Positions 23,890 to 34,419 of a DNA stretch of 64,000 nucleotides are shown here, one piece after another. The notes below the pieces were generated by a model. The model saw only the letters and a program-made list of their open reading frames with translations, was not told where the DNA came from and made no database searches. The DNA lies in contig CM073324.1 in NCBI GenBank assembly GCA_037043015.1, forward strand, positions 6,531,013-6,595,012, written 5' to 3'. The position numbers were made by a program, and so were the translations under genes. Each line of letters begins with the position of its first letter. Position 1 is the stretch's first letter. Source of the DNA: Bryum argenteum. Taxonomy: Eukaryota; Streptophyta; Bryopsida; Bryales; Bryaceae.

Positions 23890-24703
23890 TGTGCCTCACT
23901 ATATGACTCTATGATGTTATGCGGCTAGAGTCATATGAGTGTCACAAAATGCTCTGAGTGGTAATATGTTCTTACCAAAACCGACATTGTGACTAAAACC
24001 AGTCATCTCTCTCTTGCTCAAAAATTGAATTACAGATGACGTTCTTAGAAACATGACTAATTGACTACAGAAAGTTACAACAATCCCGAACTGAAGGCTT
24101 TTCATCGGCCCAAATACGACTAAACAAAGTCATATTCGACGTCAGCCTAAATATCATGACCAACATTATCACACACAATATGACTCCATAGAGTCATATT
24201 CCACCATAGTCTCAAAATGTGACAGGCACCCACATTTCACGTACTCCACATTATGACAAAATGCATGACCAGCAAGAGTCACATTCCACGTCGACCTATA
24301 ATATGACGAGCGAAATCGTATTCCACGTGGCGCCGCCACGCAGCAAAAAAATACGACTCAATAGAGTCATAATCCACGTCAGCAAAAATTGTGACTCGCC
24401 ATAGTCACATGCCACGTTGGATTTTAGGCTCAGCTGCCCGGGCAGGTCAAGAAAAGTCGTAGTCAACAGGTGGGTCAAAATGGGGGCGAAAACGCTGACG
24501 TGGCACGTACATTGGCCCTAAGTATACGTTTCAAGGCGTATTTATTTATATGACAGGCTGTCTGAAGCGACTCGTCGGTAACTACTAGACACTGTCACCG
24601 CGCGCGTCATGTGATGATAGACCCATTGTAGTCATATTTTTGGATTTTATGACTCTGCACAGTCATAAACGCTAGTCATGAAGTGTAGTATTCTGCCGTA
24701 GTG
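23890..24703 (-). repeat. CACTA subterminal repeats and right terminus
   Basis: About twenty scattered copies of GAGTCATA/AGTCACAT/ATATGAC-type words in both orientations (for example 24186, 24275, 24364, 24400), ending in the reverse complement of CACTACGGCAGAATACTACA at 24684-24703. Such clustered short repeats near a CACTA terminus are the binding sites of the TNPA/TNP1-type protein in characterised elements. Confidence 0.7.
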
Positions 24704-24717
24704 AACGGTGGTCCGGC

Positions 24718-25813
24718 ATGGTAAAGATTCACCTCAAGAACCCAGACCTTGACGGAATAGGGTTACTGCAAGGTACACGGATTTTTGCCATGCTGCTTGA
24801 TGATGAAGTACCCACGATAGCTAAGGTCGCCAAGTCCTACGACTCGCTAGCGTCAAGCAGCTTGCTATCAATAAAAGTCTCAAGCGACACCATACGTGAA
24901 TTGGAAGCTCATCACCTATTCAAGGAAGTCGTTGAAGATAGCTTCCGAAGGGGGCTCGAGTACGAGGTCACGCAAACGCAGAAGGCTACAGGAGCAGCAT
25001 TCGGCTGGATTGTCACCACCTCCCCGGAGCAGATGAAGAAACTCAACGCTGGCCGCATCAGCATCCTTGGTGAGCTCCTGCGACCCACAGTAATCAACAA
25101 GGATCATCTATCGAGAGAAGGAGTTATCAAAAGAAATTGCCTGGTATTTGAACCTGAACAAAACCGCTGATCAAACTACTGAAGCACTGAAGACTTTCCT
25201 GGGCGAGAAGAACATCTCTTCGGTTTATTATCCGCATGCCAAGCCGCCTCTCCACAATGGCGTCGTCAACATGGAGTGCCTCAATACCCATGTTTACAAG
25301 CAACATGTACACAAATCAGCAAAAATTTGTGGCAAGTGGGTCGAGTTTCAGCCACATCCGAACAGTCTGGACGGGAGCGCTAAGCCTGACGAAGAAACTC
25401 TAAGGAAACACGGATTTTCGGACATCACCACTGCTCTAGCCAACACTGTTGTTGCGTTGCAGAATGCCCCAGGACCAAGCAATCCAACTCTCACCAAGGC
25501 AGACATAACAACAATCGTGGAAGAAGTTGTGACAAAGGAAAACAACAAACTGAGAGAAGAGTTCAAGACCGATCTCACCTCCGCCAAAAACGAAATTTGT
25601 GTTGAAGCGCAGGTGTACGCAAACCGAATCGATCAGGAGCTTCGGGGCGCCTTGGCCAACTTGGAGCAGATTATGATGCAGAGCGTGCAAGTTGTGCGCA
25701 ACCTGACACGCCCTTCGATCCAAGCTGCGCCACACCCCAACAATGCAACAATGACGAACCCTCCATCGCCTGCAAACAACACAACACCACGAGGTCAGAT
25801 AAACAAGCCATGA
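24718..25813 (+). pseudogene. LINE ORF1 (gag-like, RRM-like fold possible), one frameshift
   Basis: The first frame (24718-25170) begins MVKIHLKNPDLDGIGLL and contains AFGWIVTTSPEQMKKLN. The second (25148-25813) starts in the overlap and contains EALKTFLGEKNISSVYYP, then KWVEFQPHPNSLDG and GFSDITTALANTVVAL, a coiled-coil part and a Pro/Asn-rich tail. The two read as one protein broken by a one-base change between about 25117 and 25148. The beta-alpha-beta pattern around EKNISSVYYP...KWVEFQPHP looks RRM-like, as in other LINE ORF1 proteins, which bind the element RNA. The frame is open upstream of 24718 right up to the CACTA terminus, suggesting that the insertion removed the true N-terminus. 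Confidence 0.65.
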
Positions 25814-27532
25814 TAAACATCGCCATCGTTGACGTAGGAAAAGTGCGGACACGAGAAGCTGCTTCGAACTCCAACGGAAGAGAAACAGCTCCAAAAACAA
25901 GAAGCAAGTTCACAGAAGCTCAAAGGCCGCATGAAGATTGCACAAGTACGCATCGAATAAGAAGCAAGTCCAGAGAAGATCAAAGGCCGCATGAAGATTG
26001 CCGCCATCGACTTTGCAGGTTGCCATGGCCCCGCTCTCCCACAAACCCTATGCTCATGATCAGACTGCTCAGGTATATCTCAATCAATCTCAATCTCATG
26101 ATTGATAGCTATGTCATTATCACAAAATATCATCTGTTACTGCAAACCATGCAGCCTCATATATTTCTTTTTGAAAAAGCAAAAATAAACATCAGAAAAC
26201 CCCAGTTGTCTTTCTCGTTCAAAAATTGTTTTGCTTATTCTGAAAGCAATGAAACTCTGGACCCTTATGGAGTTACCTTGTATAGAAAGATCATTCGAAC
26301 TAGGAAAAAAAAAAGAAAAAACACCAAAAAACCCCAGATGTGTGTGTCGTCCAAAAGATTTACATTCTTAAATAACAAAAATATGGACCCATATTGGATT
26401 GTTTTGAATAGAGTAATCATTCGACCTACCCCAAAAATTAAGACCAAATACATTAGTACACGCACCTGTAAGGGACACAACCTTTTGTATTCCCCTTATC
26501 TAAACTACAAAACAACAAAATCACTTGATTCTATGCCTGAACAAAACAAAATATACAAAACAATAATAACAAAATACAAACACATAAACACGACTACACC
26601 ACAAGATGCACATCCCATGTCTTGTAGTAATGGACATAGGCTCAATGACAAGACGCTTTATTTACGCCAACCTCAAAAATGATTGGAATTTATACCTATA
26701 TGTACATCCCATAAACAAAATAACAAAAATACCCATGGGCTCATATGACCAAAAAAGACTATACATAAGTAGTTGTTTTCTCCAAAAACCTGGATTGTAT
26801 CTTGCATATGAACTATCATTTATGCAAAAAAAAATTACACACCCATAAAACTCTCCCATATATGCTTTCATTTCCCCCACAAAACACTCTATTCACACCG
26901 ACCTCATGAAAGGTTCAAATTTAAATCTATCTATCTTTCTTTTCATTATCCCCACAAAACAATAAAAACCCGTGATATAATATATACAACATACACAAAC
27001 GCTACAAAAAACCCCCACAAAAATAACCCTTACAAAAAACCTCACATATACCCATTCATCCATAACTACAATATACAAAAGAAATAATAATAATAAGAAA
27101 CACCAAACTAACAACTTAACATACTCATACATATTATCATATTCACAAGAACAACACTATCCCTTCAAACCAAGAAAATTACAAAAATCTCATTGGATTA
27201 TCCCACATATAGTGTCCGTTCGACCCACCCTTAGAAACACATCCATATCCGAACACACACCCAAAAAACACACAAAACTCTACACCTTCTTTTTGCAAAC
27301 TATAAAACAAATGAGAACCTTGGCCTGAAGAAACATCTCCTCTCACAATCAAAAACCAAACCAAGTAAATTATATCATTATAATAGCTACAATCAATAAA
27401 ACTAAACCTCAAATCTTAGAGAATGATAAAATCACGAAAAAAATAATAAGAAGAAGAACTATTCAACACTTAAACACTTCCAAACACCAAAAGATAGATA
27501 GATACGAATGCGGTTCCTCTTTCAAGACCGCC
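25814..27532 (+). other. Spacer between LINE ORF1 and ORF2 with copies of the LINE 3'-end hairpin
   Basis: A frame from 25810 overlaps the ORF1 stop (ATGA) but soon becomes a short duplication (AGAAGCAAG...CAAAGGCCGCATGAAGATTG twice, 25900-26000) and low-complexity sequence, so I do not call it a gene. Degenerate copies of the LINE 3' terminus (TTTATTCACGCCGGCCCT...then TATC repeats) lie at about 26649-26695 and 26885-26939 in direct orientation and at 27493-27541 inverted. Confidence 0.6.
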
Positions 27533-29089
27533 ATGAATAAAATTTCTATCTTTCTTCACAATGAGCTAGTGCTCATAAAACACCAAAACATTGTACCAAA
27601 ACCAATATATAAAAAGCCTTTCACGTCGGCCCTTAAAGAGGACCGGAGTTCACATCTATCTATCTATCTACAAACACCTCCAACAACAAAGAATTACACA
27701 CCCAACAAGCAAACATGTCAAAAAATAACAACCATTATAATAGCAAAAATCAATAAAACTAAACATCAAATCTTAGAAAATGATAAAATCGTGAAAAAAA
27801 TAATAAAAATAATAACTATTCAACACCTAAACACTTCTAAGCACCAAAAAATAGATAGATATGAATGCGGATCTTCTTTCAAGACCGCCATGAATAAAGT
27901 GTCCATTCGTCGTATCAACCCACACTCCACCAACTACCCTAAAACACAAAAAGTTACATTAACAAACCACACACAACGCACGCCAAATATTACAAACGGA
28001 GCTCGGCCTCCCGGCCTCGCCGATAGAAAACAACCCCAAAATATAGTATACTCTAAACAAAACAACTCAAAAAGAAAACAAAGCACCCCAGCAAGAGACA
28101 AACACTTAATCAAAATCTACATAACACAAAAAAAACAACCCTACCAACCTTTCGGTCTCGCAAAAACTAAAAATAGGTTCACCCTAACTGATAAAAAATC
28201 AAACCTAAATAATAACTCCAAGCTAAAACTCACAATCACAAATCACACACACCTCACGCCTTGTTTAACTATTCGAGCTCGGCCTCCCGACTTCGCCTAT
28301 ACAAAGATACTCCAAAATAAAACCAACACGAAACCAAAGAATGTACAAAAATTGTACAAAAAACCCTACACTATCAACAACATACATACATACCATTATA
28401 TATACAACAAAAAATACCACCTAACAAAATGCGGCGACATAGAAACCAACCCCGGACCCATGCCAAACATACTCAAATCACATCCACCCGCACATAGACA
28501 TAGAAGCAAACTTTACTTCATACCATGCACAATTCGTCTACACCCTGAATACCAACACCTAGCGACTCAATTCTCTCCATGTTTAAATACCACTCACCAA
28601 AAACATCACGAAGCAAACTTGACCTATCCACACCTCACAAAATACATCCAAGAAAACCGACATCACCCAACACCGCACATTCTATATGCCTTGATCACTA
28701 CCATAAACCCAACACCCATAACATGTAACCACATACTCGCACATTCACCTGACCCAAACTGGACTACCATACTACTTGATAAAATGTCTACACTTCAAAA
28801 CCCACCCGAAAGACACCTCAACAATTTACACCCTTACACAAAATTCAAAAACGAAAACCCTACCCTAATAAACCCTCCCAACACTATACACAAACAATTA
28901 TATAAATACATTCGACAAAATACCACACCACCCAACCAACAAAACTTAAAAGACAAATTCCCATTTCTTCCCGACAAACTACTTGAAGCAGCCCTTAGAT
29001 TCAACGAACCCATACCCGAATACTCCCACCCCCCTAGCACCAATAACATCGCCCCTGCAAAATACTACACCAGTCACCACGAACCATAA
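27533..29089 (+). CDS. LINE ORF2 N-terminal region with 2A-like peptide
   Basis: A 518-codon open frame. Its first 300 codons run through repeats (hairpin copies at 27616-27669 direct and 27852-27898 inverted, and a duplication with GAGCTCGGCCTCCCG at about 27995 and 28278), so they may not be authentic protein. The reliable part begins at about 28360. It contains CGDIETNPGP, then a conserved-looking region (CTIRLHPEYQHLATQFSP, FPFLPDKLLEAALRFNEP) of unknown function. It ends at TAA 29087-29089, overlapping the APE frame by about 100 bases, so a frame change is needed to continue into the endonuclease. Confidence 0.55.
   Translation: MNKISIFLHNELVLIKHQNIVPKPIYKKPFTSALKEDRSSHLSIYLQTPPTTKNYTPNKQTCQKITTIIIAKINKTKHQILENDKIVKKIIKIITIQHLNTSKHQKIDRYECGSSFKTAMNKVSIRRINPHSTNYPKTQKVTLTNHTQRTPNITNGARPPGLADRKQPQNIVYSKQNNSKRKQSTPARDKHLIKIYITQKKQPYQPFGLAKTKNRFTLTDKKSNLNNNSKLKLTITNHTHLTPCLTIRARPPDFAYTKILQNKTNTKPKNVQKLYKKPYTINNIHTYHYIYNKKYHLTKCGDIETNPGPMPNILKSHPPAHRHRSKLYFIPCTIRLHPEYQHLATQFSPCLNTTHQKHHEANLTYPHLTKYIQENRHHPTPHILYALITTINPTPITCNHILAHSPDPNWTTILLDKMSTLQNPPERHLNNLHPYTKFKNENPTLINPPNTIHKQLYKYIRQNTTPPNQQNLKDKFPFLPDKLLEAALRFNEPIPEYSHPPSTNNIAPAKYYTSHHEP
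28433..28459 (+). other. 2A-like ribosome-skipping motif (GDIETNPGP)
   Basis: The codons read G-D-I-E-T-N-P-G-P, a full match to the 2A consensus D(V/I)ExNPGP, followed by ATG. The motif makes the ribosome omit the bond between the last G and P, releasing the upstream chain. It is known in picornaviruses and in some non-LTR retrotransposons (trypanosome and animal LINEs). Here it would separate an N-terminal peptide from the ORF2 enzyme. Confidence 0.8.
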
Positions 29090-29850
29090 AACACATTTAG
29101 TAACTTGGAATGCCTCATCGCACAATACCGCCCTTCCAAATCTACACGAACTAATCACTAACACACAAACAGGCCCTGCTATTATTGCAATACAAGAAAC
29201 TAAACTAACGGCCACAAAATCCACCAAATACCTTCAGAACCTATTTCCAGACCACAAACTGATCTTCAACAATACACACGCCTTGACACGACGTGTACAA
29301 CAACGAATGGCATATACACCCACAAGAGGGGGTCTACTGCTATTCATAAACAACAAATACACATATCCAAGAAATATCACTAAAATCCCAACCCCTATGG
29401 AAATATCACCATACTTACAAATTATAAAAATAAAAAACGAACCCCTACAACCGTCGTTACTTATACACATGTATATGCCATCACACCCAGAGGACACCCC
29501 CTATTTAGAATTAATCCAACAACAGATAACACAACAAATTGCAGCACACCCTAACCACACCCAAATACTTTGAGGAGACTTCAATAGAGACATAGCTCTT
29601 ATAGGTCGCCAACACGACTCAAACACATCCCCACCACAAATCGAGGATATAGACTGGCGAACATTCATAAATACCCTACAACTAACGTACGTACCAACAA
29701 ACACTACATATACCAGACAAGGTGGCCAAAATTACAACGAAAAACGCCTAATTGACGGCTTTTATATAAAAACCCCCACAATAGTCTATACATATCATCA
29801 ACTATTACGGAACATAACCTTAATTCGGACCACTCTCCGATTACTCTAAA
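28983..29850 (+). pseudogene. LINE APE-type endonuclease domain, with nonsense and frameshift
   Basis: All APE landmarks are present: HLVTWNASSHN (Asn), IAIQETKL (catalytic Glu), GGLLLFI, HMYMPSHPED (Tyr), GDFNRD (Asp/Asn) and, in another frame, SDHSPITLKIP (Asp/His). The frame is closed by a TGA at 29571-29573 directly before GDFN, where related enzymes usually have Trp (TGG), so a single G-to-A change is likely. A one-base shift between IDGFYIK (about 29750-29773) and SDHSP (about 29827) breaks it again. The enzyme would nick target DNA to prime reverse transcription. Confidence 0.85.
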
Positions 29851-30639
29851 AATACCCCAAACACACGCTTTTGCAAGGCCCCACAAAAACCTACAAATAA
29901 ACCAATAAGGATTAAATCCCATACCACAAGAAAACCTAGATAAATTCAAGACTATATTTTACGAAGAAAACTCAAAAGAAATCAACGACATTACTTCTCT
30001 TCTCTCAAATACCCACTTAACAGATACACAATGGCAAACAACATGTGAAAAACTAGACCACCTAATTAAACATATATCCAAGATCATCGAAGACACTTGT
30101 AGCGCACCACCCCTGCCTTCTTTAACTCCTCGCACAACAGATCAGGGGGGATGTCTACCAAGAAAAAACCAAAAACAATGGAAAATGCCTAGCTACCTAC
30201 CATTTAATACGCAAAGCTATATACATCACAAACAACAACCCCAACTGGCAGAACCACCCCATATTAGAAGAACTAAACAATCATACCCACGCAAATATAC
30301 CACCACCCCCCCCCCCCACAATCCTCCAATATACAAGAATGGATTAAAACCCTAGCCGAAATAGCAAAAACATCAAACAAACAAGCACGAAAATTACTAC
30401 AAAATACACCCAAACATGCATTAAAAAAGCTATTACAAAATACAGACAACTATATGACAAAAGTCAAAAAAAAATAAACAAAAAAGTCTTCAAACACCAA
30501 GACACCCCACCACTTGATCAATCAAAGATGACATAACAACCTTTTAACTAACCCAGACGACATCGCACTTGAAATACATACACAACAATCACAAAGCAAC
30601 AGACCCACAGTCCCAACGTGCTACCATCAACCCCAACAC
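29851..30639 (+). pseudogene. Decayed linker between APE and reverse transcriptase
   Basis: The protein-like text continues but with stops and frame changes (for example after 29910, a run of C near 30301-30320, and again about 30470). A coiled-coil-like N-terminal RT region is expected here. No enzyme motif is recognisable. Confidence 0.5.
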
Positions 30640-31176
30640 CCAACATTATGCACATGTAGCGTTAGACAATACCCATGGCACGATTTAGATGGATTCGTAA
30701 TAGACAAAAGGGGCAATCCACAAACCCCTCTACATGAATACTTCAACGAAGAAATATATGGGTTATGTTTAAAACAACTATCTAACAACAAAGCACCAGG
30801 TCCCAACAGAATTCCAAACTCCATTCTAAAAAATATGCCTGATAACTTCCATAAGCTATTATCCATGTTTTTTCATCACTGCTACAAACAATGCCAAATA
30901 CCAGAATCCTGGAAACTTAGCCTCACCATCTTATTATACAAAAAAGGCAATCCCTCAGTACTACCAAACCACAGACCCATAGCGTTAGCCAATACAATCT
31001 ACAAACTATTCACCAGTACTCTCACACTTATACTCTCAACATATGGCGAAAGACACCAAATACTGCATGATAGCCAAGAAGGCTTTCGAGCAGAAAGAAG
31101 CACAGCCAGACAAATACAACTTATTACTGCAGCCTTAGAGGACGCAAGAATCACAAACCATGACGGGCAATGGTAA
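30640..31176 (+). pseudogene. LINE reverse transcriptase, N-terminal motifs
   Basis: Open in the frame of 30835, with the motif 0 region NNKAPGPNRIPNSILK, motif 1 SWKLSLTILLYKKGNP and NHRPIALANTIYKLF, and motif 2 EGFRAERSTARQIQL. The frame stops at 31174-31176, where unrelated AT-rich sequence begins. The fingers/palm continue from about 31788. Confidence 0.85.
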
Positions 31177-31788
31177 GCTTGGGGTATCACTTTTTGGACA
31201 CACTAATTAGGTTATTTTTATTGAAAACCTCCAAAGTTTGTCTAATTTAGTCATTTTAATCAAGTAAAAAGACCCTAAAATAGAAAATAAAATATCATGC
31301 ACCTCACTGAAATCAAAGTATATATGCCTATAGATTTTCTTTTAGATTTTTTATTTTTTTTGGATCCATTCATAGATGAGGGAAAAAGTGTTGAATTTGG
31401 GGATTTGCAGGCATTATAGTGCACAATGAATTAATTTTTTTATTATTAAATAAATTATTTTGTATTCTATACAAGAAGATGTAGGTCATATTCAAAAATT
31501 ATATTAAAATAAAAATGGTTGATATTCCATTTGCTTGATTCTATGGATTTTAGGTTATTGGGACATGACTTACTTTTTCAACTAAAAAATCAAATAAAAT
31601 TACTTCAAAATATTTTTTTTAATTTTTAATTTTTTTTCTTGATACATTATAAGTATAGACAACTAAAACCACATCTAATGTAGTCTTATTGTATTACAGT
31701 TTAAAAATGGATATGTTTGTCACACCAGCATAGAGTGCAATTGTTCATGGGACAACCTTTTTGGGTACCCCAACCAGAAAATCACCCA
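31160..31788. mobile_element. Insertion of about 600 bp splitting the reverse transcriptase
   Basis: The RT protein should run from ...ARITNHD directly into IYILYIDFKNAF; instead there are about 600 AT-rich bases. Near-terminal words TTGGGGTATC (about 31180) and, inverted, GGTACCCCAA (about 31763) suggest a non-autonomous DNA element with short inverted repeats. No clean target duplication could be fixed; AATCAC occurs on both sides. Confidence 0.45.
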
Positions 31789-33240
31789 GACATCTACATA
31801 TTATATATAGACTTTAAAAATGCATTTGGCTCTTTAGACCACGCCCGACTCCTCGCAATAATGAAAGATCTGGGATACCCTATAGACGCAGTAGTACTGT
31901 TCGGAAATATCTACTCAAACTCTTCCACAATATTCACAGGTGAACATTTTGGCAAAACTAAACCAATCCCAATACAAAGAGGTACCATTCAAGGTGATAC
32001 ATTAAGTCCCTACTTATTTCTTATATTTCTAGAACCACTACTTAGATGGCTACAAAGAGGAAACAACGGCTACGCATTTGGTACGTCGAAATTAAATGTT
32101 ACTGTTGCTTACGCTGATGACTTAGCAGGACTTGTCAACACCCTCCAATCCATTACAACCCAAATATACAAAATAGATAAATTCTGCGAATGGGCAGGCA
32201 TGGACCTCAGTGCGCAAAAATGTGCCATTACAGGCTGCCCCAACAAATCAAAAATAAAACCAGATAAATTTAAAGAATTATTACAACAACACAACATCAC
32301 CTATAGAAACCACCCAATCCCCATCCTTCACCAAAATGAACCATACGTCTACCTTGGTATACATATGGTGCCCCCATTAAAATGGAAGATTCAAACACAC
32401 ATCGCTACAAATAAACTAATTGACCAATGTAAACAATTAACGAAATGCCCTGCAACTATTAAACAAAAAATCAATATGGTCGACACTGTTATACGAGCTG
32501 GCATCGCCTACAGTTTTTATGCAGTGCCATTCTCACTTCCAACCATCAACAAACTCGACAAAAAAATTATTGGAATCCAAAAAACAATATGTGGTCTGCC
32601 TAAATGTACAGCAAACGTGATAACCCAACTCCCTCACAAACTATTTGGGCTAGAAGCATTCTCACTAAAAAATGCATACTTACGCTGCATAGGAGAACAA
32701 CTCAGAAATGCTCTTAATGATCAGGGTAGATTAGGCATCATATACAGAGGTCTCATCCAACACATACTATCCAAACACGGTGGCGCAGAAAACATCCCTA
32801 GAATAAAATCCTCCGATTGTATAAGCTCTCCCATCACAAGAATACTATTCCTTTTGAAACAAGAAGGGGGTATACACCTCAAATGCACTAACGAAAACTT
32901 TCAATCACACAAAACCGAACTTGAACGTGAATGGTTAGAACAAGCCACAATAGAACTCCCACATCTCAACCCTGTACTATCAATCAAATTAATACACAAA
33001 CTCTTAATACACAATATCCACGAAATAAAACACATTTCCCTCCCAAATGGTACAACTCTCATGTCACCAACCGACTTCGCAATCTACCATAAAACTCCAT
33101 CAAGACTTGTGAAAAGTGCGCTAGAGATAGCTGAAAAATTATTTTGCCAACCCAAATGCTCCCTAAACTGTCCAAATACATGCACCCATCACCCACCGCC
33201 TCGTACACTTAAACCATTATATATCTCAGACAACTCATAA
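31717..33240 (+). pseudogene. LINE reverse transcriptase, catalytic part and thumb
   Basis: From about 31788 all core motifs appear: A YILYIDFKNAFGSLDH (catalytic Asp), B QRGTIQGDTLSPYLF, C TVAYADDLAG (catalytic Asp pair), D DLSAQKCAIT and E YVYLGIHM. A thumb region follows, and a CQPKCSLNCPNTCTHH cysteine cluster lies near the end. The first 25 codons of the frame belong to the insertion. A TAA at 33238-33240 interrupts the frame, but the same frame stays open to 34417 with protein-like content, so the stop is probably a mutation. The enzyme copies the LINE RNA at the nicked target. Confidence 0.88.
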
Positions 33241-34419
33241 CTACTTCCAAGATATCAACCCAACCCAACCCATCCTAACGATCAACAAACAAATCACCTA
33301 ATATGCCCACCAAAAATAAAAAACAACCCAATCAACTTTCCCATAATCAAAATAATAAACCATAAAAATGTTACCACAAAAGATAAATACAAAGTACCAA
33401 AAACCTACAACACATACTTCTGCGAATGGCATCACAACAGCACCACATATCATAAAAGACTCCAACAAAAAGACCTATTCCCCTTCAATCACCCAATAGT
33501 TATCGAACATAATCTCCAACTTCTTAAAGATTACTACACCAAATTACAACATGCTCACTACACCAACCTGATCAGCACCCACTTCACGCAAGCACAACAC
33601 GAAGACACTAGATTCATACCACCACCATCAATTACCCCACTTACACAAATACACTTTGAAGAAAGTAACCCAGAAAAAGACATTATCTCTAACAAACCCA
33701 CCATACAAATAAACAAAGAATCAGCCCACCTATATGACAACAACGGACGATATCTCATCACTATACCCACAAATAGACTAAAATGGCTATGGCAACAATT
33801 TAATACAAACTTACACAAACCACAGAACCTAGTACCACACACACAATCTTTCGAAACGGAACTAATATGGTTATACCAGAGATACAAAACCCAAACCTCA
33901 AAACAGACACCGCACCACACACTACCTACGAGTATCTTAGACCAACTTATTGATAACTTCCAAATCACCCATTCATACTTCTCGTCTCCAATAACCTGCC
34001 CCATGCAAATCTCGGAATACTCCTCACCTTTTGCTCGAGATAAAATTTTCGGTTCTAAAGGCAATGCCTTTCAATACAAATGGTTAGGTATAGGATACGC
34101 ACACCCACACAATACCGAAGCAACCCAACAAGCTATCCAATGGGCAAGACTGGCAGCCAAACATGATCCAAATGCAATTACCATTCTAGTAATCCCAGAT
34201 ACAAATTGGTACCAAAACTCAACCCCATACGATGGTCCCTTTCCTGATACACACCTGATAACCTACTTCACAACCGATACCATTACATACGACATACCAG
34301 CACCTCCACAAAAATACAAACCAACTACGGAGCCGCTTGCAATTTCCATCATGTGCATACACCATCAAAATAACCATATTGGTATACCCGAGCAAATAAA
34401 TAACATAAAAAATGCATAA
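33241..34419 (+). CDS. LINE ORF2 middle domain, possibly PCIF1-like methyltransferase fold
   Basis: This is a direct in-frame continuation of the RT frame after one stop, 392 codons to the TAA at 34417-34419. Its conserved-looking core is SSPFARDKIFGSKGNAFQYK, then GYAHPHN, AIQWARLAAKHDPNAITILV followed by IPDTNWYQN, and PFPDTHLI. The layout resembles the catalytic region of PCIF1-type adenine methyltransferases (FGS.G..F, an NPPF loop, then a strand ending VFIPEW), with the NPPF position replaced by AHPHN. That resemblance is my inference from motif spacing. Loss of NPPF suggests an inactive or repurposed fold, perhaps for RNA binding. Confidence 0.45.
   Translation, partial: LLPRYQPNPTHPNDQQTNHLICPPKIKNNPINFPIIKIINHKNVTTKDKYKVPKTYNTYFCEWHHNSTTYHKRLQQKDLFPFNHPIVIEHNLQLLKDYYTKLQHAHYTNLISTHFTQAQHEDTRFIPPPSITPLTQIHFEESNPEKDIISNKPTIQINKESAHLYDNNGRYLITIPTNRLKWLWQQFNTNLHKPQNLVPHTQSFETELIWLYQRYKTQTSKQTPHHTLPTSILDQLIDNFQITHSYFSSPITCPMQISEYSSPFARDKIFGSKGNAFQYKWLGIGYAHPHNTEATQQAIQWARLAAKHDPNAITILVIPDTNWYQNSTPYDGPFPDTHLITYFTTDTITYDIPAPPQKYKPTTEPLAISIMCIHHQNNHIGIPEQINNIKNA

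Larger units (their letters stand above)
1..24703 (+). mobile_element. CACTA (En/Spm) DNA transposon, left end outside or not recognised, interrupted by a MULE
   Basis: The right terminus is clear: read inward on the minus strand from 24703 it begins CACTACGGCAGAATACTACA, the CACTA signature. It is followed inward by about 800 bp rich in short GTCATA/GTCACA repeats, as expected of subterminal transposase-binding repeats. Inside lies a gene whose last exon resembles the TNP1 family of En/Spm elements (ending 8384). I found no matching left CACTA end by eye, so the left boundary is given as the window edge and is uncertain. No TNP2/TNPD-type transposase is visible, so this copy may be non-autonomous or its transposase lies to the left. 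The 8672-23818 segment is a later insertion. The three bases after the end (AAC) are the candidate target duplication. Confidence 0.65.

Noticed and set aside
25810..26682. Separate 290-codon gene after LINE ORF1
   Set aside because: It contains a short sequence duplication and degenerate LINE-end repeats with no conserved-looking protein text; open only because the strand is poor in stop-forming T and G.
28433..28459. 2A motif as a sign of an integrated virus
   Set aside because: It is followed by APE, RT, RNase H and RLE domains of a LINE, and no viral capsid or helicase is present.
29571..29573. TGA read as tryptophan (variant genetic code)
   Set aside because: The THADA-like gene ends with TGA, and both host genes use TGG for Trp; other stops in the LINE show ordinary decay.
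31177..31700. GT-AG intron inside the reverse transcriptase (ATG|GTAAGC ... ATTACAG)
   Set aside because: Splicing at these sites does not restore the RT reading into IYILYIDF, because about 90 extra bases remain. An insertion explains it better.
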